Assembly: GCF_900182695.1 (NCBI RefSeq)
Contig: NZ_FXTK01000017.1
Span: 1-64,000 of the forward strand
Direction: 5' to 3'
Source: Paracoccus laeviglucosivorans
Lineage (GTDB): Bacteria > Pseudomonadota > Alphaproteobacteria > Rhodobacterales > Rhodobacteraceae
DNA length: 64,000 bases
Below are positions 51,681 to 60,329 of this stretch, in pieces (position 1 is the first letter of the stretch; every line of letters begins with the position of its first letter). A program made the translations under genes and the position numbers. A model generated the notes under the pieces. It saw only the letters and a program-made list of their open reading frames with translations. It did no database searches and was not told the origin of the DNA.

Positions 51681-53072
51681 TCAGCGCAGTCGCTGCGGCG
51701 TAGCCTCGGGCGGGATCAGGGGCAGATAGCTTTCACCGGCCAGCTGCTCCTTGTGTTCCGCCTTGGCCGTGCCCAGCAGATCGGGGTCGGTCAGCGCCCT
51801 GACCGCCGAGGCCGCCAGCACTTTTCCGGCCTGAAGCATCCCCTTATGGGCATAGCCGCTTTTGCCCTGGCTGACCATTTGCCAGGTGTGGGGCGGCGTG
51901 CCGTAAGCCTCGGTCGCGACATAGACCTGACCTGTCGGCACCAGCCAGCTGACATCGCCCACATCGGTCGAGCCGTGCAGGAAGGTGGGTTCCTCCTCGA
52001 ACGGGTTCAGGTCTTCGGACAGGATCTTGCCGCGCTTGGCGATGCGCGATTGCACCTCGGCCGCGAAGGTCTTCTGGATGCGGCTCGCGAAATCCTTTTC
52101 GCTGTTGGAAAAGGTCGGAGTGCCGAATTTCTCAAACTCGCCATGCATCATCCGCGCCAGCGTGACGTTGGGCACCAGATCGGCCGAAGCGGCGTCAAAG
52201 GTGATCTCAAGCTCGGTTCCGGTCATCAGCGCCGCGCCACGGGCAACGTCCTTAACCCGCTCGGTGATGTCGCGGACCTGATCCATGCGCGGGGCGCGGA
52301 CCTTGTAAAGCACCTGTGCGTGCGACTGCACGACGTTCGGCGCGCGGCCACCGGCGTCGGTGATCGCGTAATGGATGCGGCCGTCCTGAATGATATGTTC
52401 GCGCAGATAGTTCGCACCCACATTGGTCAGTTCCACCGCGTCCAGCGCCGAGCGCCCCAGATGCGGCTCGAACCCGGCATGGGCGCTGGTGCCGCGAAAG
52501 GTGAAATACAGCTGGTTCGTCGCCAGCATCCTTGCGTTATAGGCAAGGTTTTCATCCCACGGATGCCACGTAAATGCCACGTCCACACCGTCGAACAGAC
52601 CTTCGCGTGCCATATAGGCCTTGCCGCCGCCACCTTCCTCGGCGGGGCAGCCGTAAAAGCGGATCGTGCCTTTCAGGTCCAGCTCATCCTTGCAGGCTTT
52701 CAGCGCCAGAATGGCCGCAAGCGCGCCGGTGCCCAGCAGGTTGTGGCCACATCCATGCCCGTTGCCGCCCTGCTGGATCGGATCATGCTGCGTCACGCCG
52801 CTTTGCTGGCTAAGCCCGGTCAGCGCGTCGAATTCGCCAAGGATCGCGACGACCGGATGGCCCGAGCCGTAGCTTGCGACAAAGGCCGTCTCGATCCCGC
52901 CGGCCTGCCGGGTGACCTGAAAGCCCGCGGCCTCCAGCTCATCGGCCAGCAGGGCTGCGGATTGCGCTTCTTCATAGCGGATTTCGGCAAAGGACCAGAT
53001 GCGGTCCGCGACGGATTTCAGGTTTTCGGCATTCGCCGCAACGCTGCGCTCGATGATGTCGATATAGGTCAT
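51681..53072 (-). CDS. M20 family amidohydrolase, AbgB-like
   Basis: A 463-residue zinc metallo-amidohydrolase. Metal-site motifs are GHGCGHNLLG and PAEEGGGGK; the dimerisation domain begins around GTSAHAGFEPHLGRSALDAV; FLHGSTDVGDVSWLVPT is the further metal-binding segment. It most resembles AbgB, which cleaves p-aminobenzoyl-glutamate; relatives cleave other N-acyl amino acids and dipeptides. It follows the MFS transporter gene with a one-base gap, so the transporter probably imports its substrate. Confidence 0.92.
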   Translation of the reverse strand: MTYIDIIERSVAANAENLKSVADRIWSFAEIRYEEAQSAALLADELEAAGFQVTRQAGGIETAFVASYGSGHPVVAILGEFDALTGLSQQSGVTQHDPIQQGGNGHGCGHNLLGTGALAAILALKACKDELDLKGTIRFYGCPAEEGGGGKAYMAREGLFDGVDVAFTWHPWDENLAYNARMLATNQLYFTFRGTSAHAGFEPHLGRSALDAVELTNVGANYLREHIIQDGRIHYAITDAGGRAPNVVQSHAQVLYKVRAPRMDQVRDITERVKDVARGAALMTGTELEITFDAASADLVPNVTLARMMHGEFEKFGTPTFSNSEKDFASRIQKTFAAEVQSRIAKRGKILSEDLNPFEEEPTFLHGSTDVGDVSWLVPTGQVYVATEAYGTPPHTWQMVSQGKSGYAHKGMLQAGKVLAASAVRALTDPDLLGTAKAEHKEQLAGESYLPLIPPEATPQRLR

Positions 53073-53073
53073 T

Positions 53074-54297
53074 TCAGACAGCTTGTTCCGTGTTTTTCTT
53101 GGCGTGAATTGCGGGGAAAGTCATCGCGATGGCGACGACGACCAGCGCGCAGGCAACGATCACGCTGAACGCGATGCCATAGTTCTGTCCGGTGGCGGCC
53201 AGCACCCAGCCGATCAGCATGGGGGACGCGAACGACCCAAGCTGCGCCAGCGAGTTGATCAGCCCCGTCGCGGTTCCGACCGAATTCGACGGGAAGTGCT
53301 TCATGATCGTAGTGAACACGCTGATCGAAATGGCGTTCAGGAACACGTTCGAGACGGTCAGATAGGCAAAGGCCAGCGGGATCGATTCCGCATTCGCCAT
53401 CAGGTAGATGAAGATTGCCGCGACGGTGGCACCAATGCAGATCAGGTATTTTTCCTTTTGGTGGAAAAAGCGGTCCAGCAACCAGCCGCAGGTCAGGAAC
53501 GAGATGAAGCCCATGGTCGGCGGGATCATCGAATAGACGCCCATTTCCATCATGCTCATGCCCTTGACCTTGACCCAATAGGACGGCAGCCACGACTGAA
53601 GGCCCCAGAACACGATGTTGGTAAAGAAATAGCAGGACGCGATTTTCCAGGTCAGCGTATTCTTCAGCAGCGTCTTGATGCGCTGTTTTTCCGAGACCTT
53701 CGCCTCGCCCGATTTGGCGACCAGCGTTTCCGAGCGGGGCGGCATGATGCAGTAAAGTGCGATCGACATGACAACGCCGACGATGCCCAGCACAATGAAC
53801 ATCATGCGCCAGCTATGCCACGCGATCAGGCCGGTGATGATGACCGAACCCAGCGCGAAGCCGACCGAAGCGCCCGATTGCAAGACGGATTTCGCCCGCG
53901 CCATCTTTGATTTCTCAAAGTTCTCGGTGATCGCGACCGAGCCGCCGGCGGGAAAGACCGCCTCGCCCGCGCCGGTGACGGCACGCGCGGCCGCCAGACC
54001 AAAGGCGCTGCCGACAAAGCCACAGGCGACCGTGCCCAGCGACCAGACCGCGACCGCCGACGACAGCACGCGCCGCGAACCCAGCCGGTCCACCAGATAG
54101 CCGCCGATCAGCTGCGTCATCGAATAAGCCAGAAAGAACGCCGAGATGATCATCCCCTGATGCTCGGGCGTGATGCCAAACTCCTCGCTGATCGGAATGA
54201 TCGCGATGTTGATGGCGGTTTTATCGAGGAAGCCGATGACCCAGCACAGGAACAACATTCCTATGATGACGTGGCGGCGCTGAATTTTTGCGAACAT
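53074..54297 (-). CDS. MFS transporter, anion:cation symporter-like
   Basis: A 407-residue major facilitator with 12 predicted spans. FLDKTAINIAIIPISEEFGI in span 1 and GGYLVDRLGSRRVL between spans 2 and 3 (the MFS motif A) are visible. The charged span 1 and overall pattern fit the ACS family, which imports organic anions such as sialate, hexuronates and phthalate. It is the first gene of a two-gene operon with the amidohydrolase and faces a GAF/PucR-like regulator that probably controls it. Confidence 0.92.
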   Translation of the reverse strand: MFAKIQRRHVIIGMLFLCWVIGFLDKTAINIAIIPISEEFGITPEHQGMIISAFFLAYSMTQLIGGYLVDRLGSRRVLSSAVAVWSLGTVACGFVGSAFGLAAARAVTGAGEAVFPAGGSVAITENFEKSKMARAKSVLQSGASVGFALGSVIITGLIAWHSWRMMFIVLGIVGVVMSIALYCIMPPRSETLVAKSGEAKVSEKQRIKTLLKNTLTWKIASCYFFTNIVFWGLQSWLPSYWVKVKGMSMMEMGVYSMIPPTMGFISFLTCGWLLDRFFHQKEKYLICIGATVAAIFIYLMANAESIPLAFAYLTVSNVFLNAISISVFTTIMKHFPSNSVGTATGLINSLAQLGSFASPMLIGWVLAATGQNYGIAFSVIVACALVVVAIAMTFPAIHAKKNTEQAV

Positions 54298-54359
54298 GAG
54301 CGACCCTGTTGAGTTGGTTTTTTCTGCTCTGTGACGGTTTGTCGCGAAACTCTATGGAG

Positions 54360-54395
54360 GATCGCACAGTATTTCGGATAAAGATCTGTGCAATC
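54360..54395. promoter_or_regulatory. Inverted repeat between MFS operon and regulator
   Basis: GATCGCACAG (54360-54369) and CTGTGCAATC (54386-54395) form a 10-bp inverted repeat with one mismatch, separated by 16 bp. It lies in the 112-bp divergent gap, 14 bases before the regulator ATG, and is a good candidate binding site. Confidence 0.5.
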
Positions 54396-54409
54396 ATACA
54401 TGGCGTGAC

Positions 54410-56332
54410 ATGCAGACCGATTTTCTTTCACATCCACTGATACGCGACTTGCGGCAAGTGACGGGGCTGACGATGACGCATCGCGATGTCGCAGCACGGT
54501 CGGACGCGGCGGTGCTGATCAGCACGGAGCGATGCGATGCGGGACACTCCACCGTCATCGCGGATCATTCTTATCACACTGGAAAAATTACGGAATTCAC
54601 GTTTTCTGCCCCGAACCCTGCTGCGGTCTGCGCGGCCATTCAGGCCGCAGTGCAGGCGGCCGTCGCGGATCATCAGGGCCGGATGATTTCCATGCTGGCC
54701 TCGATCAATGCCGAGGTGATCAATTCGCTCGACGGCACCGAAATCGTGCGCAACGTGCTGCATGAGGTCCGGCATGTGCTTGGGGCCTGCGATTCCGGGG
54801 TGCTGCGGCTGTATGATGAAAAAAGCGGCTTTCTGCTTCCCGTGGCGCAGGAAGGGCTTCCCGAAGAATATCGGCAATATCGCCTGCTGCCCAACGAATC
54901 GATCTCGGGCGAGGTGTTCTCGACCCAGCGCGCTGCGCTTTTGAACGGCCGCGCGGACATCATTGCCGCCCATCGGGTCATGCGGCCCGAAAGCCAGTCG
55001 TTCATGGAGCGGTCGGACATCGCCAATGCGCTGATGTGCGTTCCAGTCGTGACCGAGGGCAAATGCCTGGGCACGCTGACCACGCTTTGCTTTTCGCCCG
55101 AAGGCAGGTTCGCGCCGTTTGATCTGGCAATCCTGCAATCCTTGGCGGCCCAGATTGCCATCGGCTATCGCCGCTCGCAAAGCTATCAGGAAGCGCTGGC
55201 GACATCCCGCCACCTTGAGGAAACACGCGAGGCGCTGACGCGCAAGAACCACGATCTGGACCGCGCCGTATCCCTGCACGAAGCGCTTTTGCACATTTTC
55301 GCCTCGGAAACCGGGCTGGCGGCGCAGCTTGATGCTGTTGCGCGCCTTTACCGGGTCGAATTCCGCTTTGAGAGCGTCCTTGGACTTGCGCATCGGACAA
55401 GCGGTTGGCGGGACGCGGACGAAGCCCATGCGCTGACCCAGACGGTCGAGGCGGCGGGGATTGCCGTTGGTCGCTTTCTGGTCCGCATCAAGGGTGATCC
55501 GGGTGTGCTGCGCGCGCTGTTTGGCACGGTTGCCGCATTCATGGCACTGGATTTCATGCGCAACCTGTCGCAGCTTGACCTGCTGAACGCCCGCAAGGGC
55601 GCATGGTTCGATCAGTTGACCAGCAGCCGCGATGATCGTCGCCCGACCCAGTTCGGATTTCACCCCGACCGCCACATTCAGGTGATGATGGCGGATCTGC
55701 CGGATGACGGATCGGTGTTTGGCCCTTACCGCGTGCTTTCTGCGCTGCAGGAAGCACTGCCGATCCGCAATGTGCTGGCCTTTCACCGGGACGAAGGGAT
55801 CGTGCTTACAATCTCGGCCTCGACGGCGGCGGCGCTGGAACGCAACATTGTGGCCGCGGCCAAGGCGGCTGCGGATATGGGGCTGCATATGGGCGCCAGC
55901 ACGGCGCGCGAGCAGTTCGACAATCTGGACGAAGCGGTGACCGAGGCACGGCAGGCCGCACATGCGCAACAGCGGCGCAATCAGGCGGGGCTGTTGCGAT
56001 ATCGCGATATGGGCATCGAACGGCTGTTCACGGACCGCACCCGGAATGAGATTCTGGACTTCAGCCGCCAGATCCTTGCGCCCCTGACCCAGCCGCGACA
56101 TCGCCAGCTGCATCAGACGCTGATCCGTTACGTGGCCGAGGGAAAGTCCGCCGCGCGAACCGCGCAGGCGCTGAACATCCATCCCAACACGCTTTATCAA
56201 AGGCTTCAACGGATCGAGGCGCTGATCAGCCGCAGCCTGTCGGACCCTGCCGATTACACCCTGCTTAGCCTTGCCTGCCAGCTTGAGGCAGAATACGGCG
56301 CAGGCCCCATCTTCGATCCAGATACGCGCTGA
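54410..56332 (+). CDS. GAF domain regulator with PucR/CdaR-type C-terminal helix-turn-helix
   Basis: A 640-residue cytoplasmic regulator. The N-terminal 80 residues are unassigned, a GAF sensor domain spans about 110-255 (NALMCVPVVTEGKCLGTLTT), a predicted coiled coil follows, then a region like the CdaR GGDEF-related domain. The C-terminus has the PucR helix-turn-helix (VAEGKSAARTAQALNIHPNT, LYQRLQRIEALI). Such proteins usually activate purine, sugar-acid or amide catabolic genes. It is divergent from the MFS/M20 operon, which is the likely target. Confidence 0.88.
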   Translation: MQTDFLSHPLIRDLRQVTGLTMTHRDVAARSDAAVLISTERCDAGHSTVIADHSYHTGKITEFTFSAPNPAAVCAAIQAAVQAAVADHQGRMISMLASINAEVINSLDGTEIVRNVLHEVRHVLGACDSGVLRLYDEKSGFLLPVAQEGLPEEYRQYRLLPNESISGEVFSTQRAALLNGRADIIAAHRVMRPESQSFMERSDIANALMCVPVVTEGKCLGTLTTLCFSPEGRFAPFDLAILQSLAAQIAIGYRRSQSYQEALATSRHLEETREALTRKNHDLDRAVSLHEALLHIFASETGLAAQLDAVARLYRVEFRFESVLGLAHRTSGWRDADEAHALTQTVEAAGIAVGRFLVRIKGDPGVLRALFGTVAAFMALDFMRNLSQLDLLNARKGAWFDQLTSSRDDRRPTQFGFHPDRHIQVMMADLPDDGSVFGPYRVLSALQEALPIRNVLAFHRDEGIVLTISASTAAALERNIVAAAKAAADMGLHMGASTAREQFDNLDEAVTEARQAAHAQQRRNQAGLLRYRDMGIERLFTDRTRNEILDFSRQILAPLTQPRHRQLHQTLIRYVAEGKSAARTAQALNIHPNTLYQRLQRIEALISRSLSDPADYTLLSLACQLEAEYGAGPIFDPDTR

Positions 56333-56492
56333 CACGCCCATGCTGTCCGCAGCGCCACAGGGGCCGGCCATCTTGGCGCTGCAGGGACTATTTCATGGAA
56401 CCGGCTTGCATCTGGATATATGCGCCAGATCGCCAGATTCGACTGGCAGACCTCTCCCCCGATTTCCAAGACATTTGATCAAGGACATTTCC

Positions 56493-57425
56493 GTGCAGCG
56501 CATGCAATTGAGCGGGATCCACATGATGGTGATCGCGACCGCGTGTTTCACACTGAACGACACCGCGCTGAAACTGGCAATGGCCGAAATCCCGCCTTTT
56601 CAGGCGCTGTTCATGCGTGGCATCGGGGTCGTGGTCTTGGGGATGGTGCTGCTGCGCCCGTTCGGCCTGCGCCGCGCGGCCCGCATGATGCTTGAGCCGC
56701 AGGTGCAGGCAAGAAACTTCTTCGAGCTGCTTGCGGCCCTGGGCTTCGTCTTTGGGCTGGCCCATGCGCCGATCGCCGACCTGACGGCGTTGGGACAAAC
56801 CTCGCCGCTGATCCTTTTGCTGGGTGCCGTGGCGTTTTTCGATGAAAAGCTGCGGCCTGCCCAGATGGGCCTGATCGTCGCGGCCTTCATGGGGGCGCTT
56901 CTGGTTGCGCAGCCCGGACTTTCGGGATTCAGCCCGTATTCGCTTCTGGGTCTGTGGGCCGCTGTTGCCGTTGCGGCACGCGACCTGCTGGGCCGCCGTA
57001 TCCGCCCCGAAGTGCCCGGTCTGGTCATCGCCGTCGGCGCTGGCGCGATGGAGGTCATGGGGGCGGGCATCGCGGGTGCCCTGACCGAAAGCTGGGTGGT
57101 CCCCTCGGCGGGCACCTTGCTGCTGACGCTGATCTCCAGCGCGTTCCTGATGACCGCCCATTGGCTGATCGTCAGGATTTACCGCGTGTCCCATGTCACG
57201 GCGGTCGCGCCGTTTCTTTACGCCGCGACGGTCTGGGCGCTGCTTTCGGGATGGCTCGTCTTCGGCTCGGTTCCGAACGAACTGGCGCTGGTCGGGATGC
57301 TGGTCATCGTGACGACGGGCGGCGCGCTGGTCGCACCCGAATTCTGGGCACGGCGCAGGTCGGCGCCAAAGGGCGGTTTGGCCACAAGGGCGATCCGGCT
57401 TATGTCGCGCGGCCTGCGGGCCTGA
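56493..57425 (+). CDS. EamA/DMT family transporter
   Basis: A 310-residue membrane protein with ten predicted spans in two EamA repeats. ALKLAMAEIPPFQALFMRGI opens repeat 1 and LTALGQTSPLILLLGAVAFF closes it. The start is GTG at 56493, preceded by AAGGAC; a longer frame overlaps the preceding gene. DMT proteins of this type export or import small metabolites. Its end overlaps the convergent MarR-GNAT gene by 26 bp. Confidence 0.9.
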   Translation: MQRMQLSGIHMMVIATACFTLNDTALKLAMAEIPPFQALFMRGIGVVVLGMVLLRPFGLRRAARMMLEPQVQARNFFELLAALGFVFGLAHAPIADLTALGQTSPLILLLGAVAFFDEKLRPAQMGLIVAAFMGALLVAQPGLSGFSPYSLLGLWAAVAVAARDLLGRRIRPEVPGLVIAVGAGAMEVMGAGIAGALTESWVVPSAGTLLLTLISSAFLMTAHWLIVRIYRVSHVTAVAPFLYAATVWALLSGWLVFGSVPNELALVGMLVIVTTGGALVAPEFWARRRSAPKGGLATRAIRLMSRGLRA

Positions 57426-58356
57426 CGAAACGCTGTTCGCGAACCTTTGTCCCCCATTGCGCGCCGACCACTTCGTCGGCCAGCGCAAAGCCCGCCCGTT
57501 CATAAAGCCGACGCGCGGCATCAAGACCGGCAAAGGTATCCAGATGCGTTTCGGCAAAGCCGTATCCATCGACAAATGCCATCGCCGCCGCCAGCAGCTG
57601 GCGTCCCGCTCCTGCACCGTGCAACGCCTGATCCACGACGAACCAGCGTAGATGGGCCTTGCCCCCGCCCAGATCCTCGCCGTCGATGGCGATTGAGCCG
57701 CTGATCACGCCGTCATGGACCACGGTCCAGACGCGATTGCAGTCACGGTCCAGACGATTGCTGAATTCGGCAAGACCGGCAGCGACGCGGGATTCGAACA
57801 GCTGACCAAAGCCATGTTCCCGCGCATAGAAATCGATATGCAATTGCGTGATCCGGGCGATCAGGCCCGGCTGATAGCCCTGAACCAATGACAATTGCGG
57901 CCGTTCGTCGGTCCGGCTGCGCCCGCCCAAGGCGTCTGCATAAAGCGCTAGTCCTTGCAGGACGACGCCGGTCTGGTGAACAGGCAGTCGCGCAATCGCA
58001 TCCGACACTTGTCGCTGGGCAAAGTCATGGATACCGGCGACCGACACCTTGCCCGATGGCGTCAGGGCAAGGATTTTCGCGCGGCCGTCTGCGGGGTTCG
58101 GCCGCTCTTCGATCAGCCCGGCGTCCACCAGTTTGCGCAGCATCCGGCTGACGCTTGATTTATCCAGCCTCAGCCGCGCTGCAAGATCGGCAGCAGTGGC
58201 GCTACCGCCTTCCACCTCGATCAAGGCATGGACCGAAGACGGCGGCAGCGTGGTCCCGGCGATCGAGCCATTCATAAAGCCTAGCTCGCGCACCAATGCC
58301 CGAGACGCTGACCGGATGGCGCTGATGGTTGTGTTGCTGGAAACCGGCATCGTCAT
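57400..58356 (-). CDS. MarR-GNAT fusion: helix-turn-helix regulator with N-acetyltransferase domain
   Basis: A 318-residue fusion. Residues about 10-140 are a MarR winged helix (DLAARLRLDKSSVSRMLRKL, PNPADGRAKILALTPSG), and about 155-310 a GNAT acetyltransferase with the acetyl-CoA loop VVDQALHGAGAGRQLL and the AARRLYERAGFAL motif. ATG at 58356 is chosen; TTG at 58386 would lie inside a perfect palindrome that is the probable operator. It is divergent from the HpcH/HpaI aldolase gene. The acetylated substrate is unknown and could be an amino acid or a protein. Confidence 0.88.
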   Translation of the reverse strand: MTMPVSSNTTISAIRSASRALVRELGFMNGSIAGTTLPPSSVHALIEVEGGSATAADLAARLRLDKSSVSRMLRKLVDAGLIEERPNPADGRAKILALTPSGKVSVAGIHDFAQRQVSDAIARLPVHQTGVVLQGLALYADALGGRSRTDERPQLSLVQGYQPGLIARITQLHIDFYAREHGFGQLFESRVAAGLAEFSNRLDRDCNRVWTVVHDGVISGSIAIDGEDLGGGKAHLRWFVVDQALHGAGAGRQLLAAAMAFVDGYGFAETHLDTFAGLDAARRLYERAGFALADEVVGAQWGTKVREQRFVRPAGRAT

Positions 58357-58367
58357 CGGGCATATCC

Positions 58368-58392
58368 ATATAGTTGCATAACGCAACTATAT
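58368..58392. promoter_or_regulatory. Perfect MarR-type palindrome
   Basis: Two 10-bp arms, ATATAGTTGC and GCAACTATAT, flank a 5-bp centre at 58368-58392. The site lies 12 bases upstream of the MarR-GNAT start and 92 bases upstream of the divergent aldolase, an ideal position for MarR autoregulation and joint control. Confidence 0.75.
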
Positions 58393-58483
58393 TCCGATTG
58401 TTTTTGCGGTTTCAAGATGGATTTGACGCGCGGGGTCGTTGATGGTGGACCGGCATGACATTCGACAAGGGGGAGACAGCCGA

Positions 58484-59269
58484 ATGAACCGTCTTAAACA
58501 ACGCATCACCGCAGGCGAACAGGTCGCCGCAGCCTGGGTCGGACTGGGCAACCCCGACATCGCCGAGATCATGGCCCGCCACGGCTGGAACACGCTGGTC
58601 ATCGACGGCGAACACGGTGTGGGCGATCTGGACGATTGGGTGGCCGTCGCCCGTGCCGCCGAAGCGGCCGGGGCGGATGTGGTGCTGCGTGTGCCGGACG
58701 GGTCCGAAACTTTGCTGAAACGGGTGCTGGACCGCGGGTTCCGGTCGCTGATCGTGCCAATGGTGAACACCCCCGAACATGCCCGCGCCATCGTCGGTGC
58801 CTGCCGCTATCCCGCGCTTGGCCGTCGCGGCTATGCGGCGCCTGTGGTCCGCGCCTCGGGCTGGGGCGCGCGTCCGGGTTATGCGCGCAACGAAGCGGCG
58901 GATGAGTTGCTGCTGATCTTGCAATGCGAACATATCGAGGCGGTCGAAAACCTGCCCGAAATCGCCGCCTTGCCGGGTGTGGACATGCTTTTCATCGGCC
59001 CCAATGATCTTGCAGGCTCGATCGATCATCTGGAACGCATGATGGAGCCCGCCCCGCAAGAACTGCTACGCCGGATCGAGGCGGGCGCGGCGGCGGCAGG
59101 AAAGCCGCTTGCCACGATCACGGGCGCGGGGCGCGACTGGGACAAGCTTCGCGCGCTTGGCTATCGCTTCATCGTCGGGCCAAGCGACATCTCATTGCTG
59201 ATCGCGGGCGCCCGAGGTGCGGCGGCCGAGCGTGACCAGACCGTGGCGCAGGTGGTGCGCGCCTACTGA
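58484..59269 (+). CDS. HpcH/HpaI family aldolase
   Basis: A 261-residue class II pyruvate aldolase of the HpcH/HpaI/citrate lyase beta family. TLVIDGEHGVGDLDDWV has the catalytic His and substrate region, LQCEHIEAVENL the metal-ligand Glu and DMLFIGPNDLAGSI the metal-ligand Asp. It would cleave a 4-hydroxy-2-oxo acid into pyruvate and an aldehyde. GGGGGAG precedes the ATG at 58484. It is divergent from MarR-GNAT with a shared palindromic operator and lies 64 bases before the response regulator gene. Confidence 0.92.
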   Translation: MNRLKQRITAGEQVAAAWVGLGNPDIAEIMARHGWNTLVIDGEHGVGDLDDWVAVARAAEAAGADVVLRVPDGSETLLKRVLDRGFRSLIVPMVNTPEHARAIVGACRYPALGRRGYAAPVVRASGWGARPGYARNEAADELLLILQCEHIEAVENLPEIAALPGVDMLFIGPNDLAGSIDHLERMMEPAPQELLRRIEAGAAAAGKPLATITGAGRDWDKLRALGYRFIVGPSDISLLIAGARGAAAERDQTVAQVVRAY

Positions 59270-59332
59270 CACCGCGCCGTCTGCGCGACCGGCGCATGTG
59301 TGGTCGCTGACGGAAAGCACCGGGGAAATGCC

Positions 59333-59989
59333 GTGCGGATATTGCTGATCGAGGATGACAATGACCTTGGGGCGGCGGTGCGGGAACGCATCGGCGCGCA
59401 GGGCCATGTCGTCGATTGGATGACGCTGCTGGCGGATGCGGAAGCCTGCATGGACACCATAGGCTATGATCTGGTGCTGCTGGACATGATGCTGCCCGAT
59501 GGCAGGGGCATCGACTTTCTGCGCGCGCTTCGCCGTCGCGGCGGGCATGTTCCCGTCATCATCCTGACGGCGATGGACCGCATCTCGGAAAGGATCGCCG
59601 GGCTGGATGCGGGGGCGGATGACTATCTGGTCAAACCCTTCGATCTGGCCGAGCTTTCGGCCCGGATCGGCGCGGTCGGGCGGCGCTATAACGGCAATCC
59701 CAGTCCGCTGACCCGGATCGGCGCATTCGACATCGACCTTGCCCGCCGCGCGATGACCGGACCAGACGGGCCGGTCACGCTAAGCGCCACGGAATGGATC
59801 GTGCTGGAAACCCTGCTGTCCGGCTCCGGGCGTCCGATCAGTCGGGCGATGATCGAGGATAGGCTGTATTCCTTTGACCAGGGCGTCGAAAGCAACACGG
59901 TCGAGGTCTATGTCAGCCGCCTGCGTCGCAAATTGGGCCGCGACTGCATCCAGACCCAGCGCGGCATCGGATACAGCATCATCATCTAA
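59333..59989 (+). CDS. OmpR family response regulator
   Basis: A 218-residue response regulator. The receiver domain (1-120) has the acidic pair in LLIEDDNDLG, phosphoacceptor Asp51 in LLDMMLPDG and Lys in LVKPFD; the C-terminal winged helix (about 130-218) ends with VEVYVSRLRRKLG. GTG at 59333 with GGGGAAA upstream is preferred over the longer frame. The matching histidine kinase is not adjacent but at 62628, after three envelope-modification genes, so the system brackets its probable targets. Confidence 0.93.
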   Translation: MRILLIEDDNDLGAAVRERIGAQGHVVDWMTLLADAEACMDTIGYDLVLLDMMLPDGRGIDFLRALRRRGGHVPVIILTAMDRISERIAGLDAGADDYLVKPFDLAELSARIGAVGRRYNGNPSPLTRIGAFDIDLARRAMTGPDGPVTLSATEWIVLETLLSGSGRPISRAMIEDRLYSFDQGVESNTVEVYVSRLRRKLGRDCIQTQRGIGYSIII

Positions 59990-60053
59990 GCCGTTCAGTT
60001 TCCTTTCAGCTTCATGGGTTCATTGTGCCTTCGGATAACCGACGGGGGCTAAG

Positions 60054-60329
60054 ATGATCATGACGCCATTCTGGCTGGCTTTCGGACTGGCAGGCCAGTC
60101 CATGTTCACGGCACGATTTCTGGTGCAGTGGATCGTCAGCGAAAAGCACCGGCGCAGCACGATCCCCATCGCCTTCTGGTGGCTCAGCCTTGGGGGCGGG
60201 GTGATGCTGCTGGTCTATGCCGTCGCGCGGCGCGATCCGGTTTTCGTCTTTGGACAGGCGGCGGGACTGATCGTCTATATCCGCAACCTTTTCATGATCC
60301 GCAAAGTCAAGCACGCGGAGGGCGCATGA
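60054..60329 (+). CDS. Lipid A biosynthesis N-terminal domain (LAB_N) membrane protein
   Basis: A 91-residue protein with three membrane spans that is almost entirely a LAB_N domain (GQSMFTARFLVQWIVSEKHR, STIPIAFWWLSLGGGVMLLV). The domain is found at the N-terminus of some LpxB proteins and as stand-alone partners of polyprenyl-phosphate glycosyltransferases in lipid A/core modification loci. The following glycosyltransferase gene overlaps its stop by four bases, which supports such a partnership. Confidence 0.9.
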   Translation: MIMTPFWLAFGLAGQSMFTARFLVQWIVSEKHRRSTIPIAFWWLSLGGGVMLLVYAVARRDPVFVFGQAAGLIVYIRNLFMIRKVKHAEGA

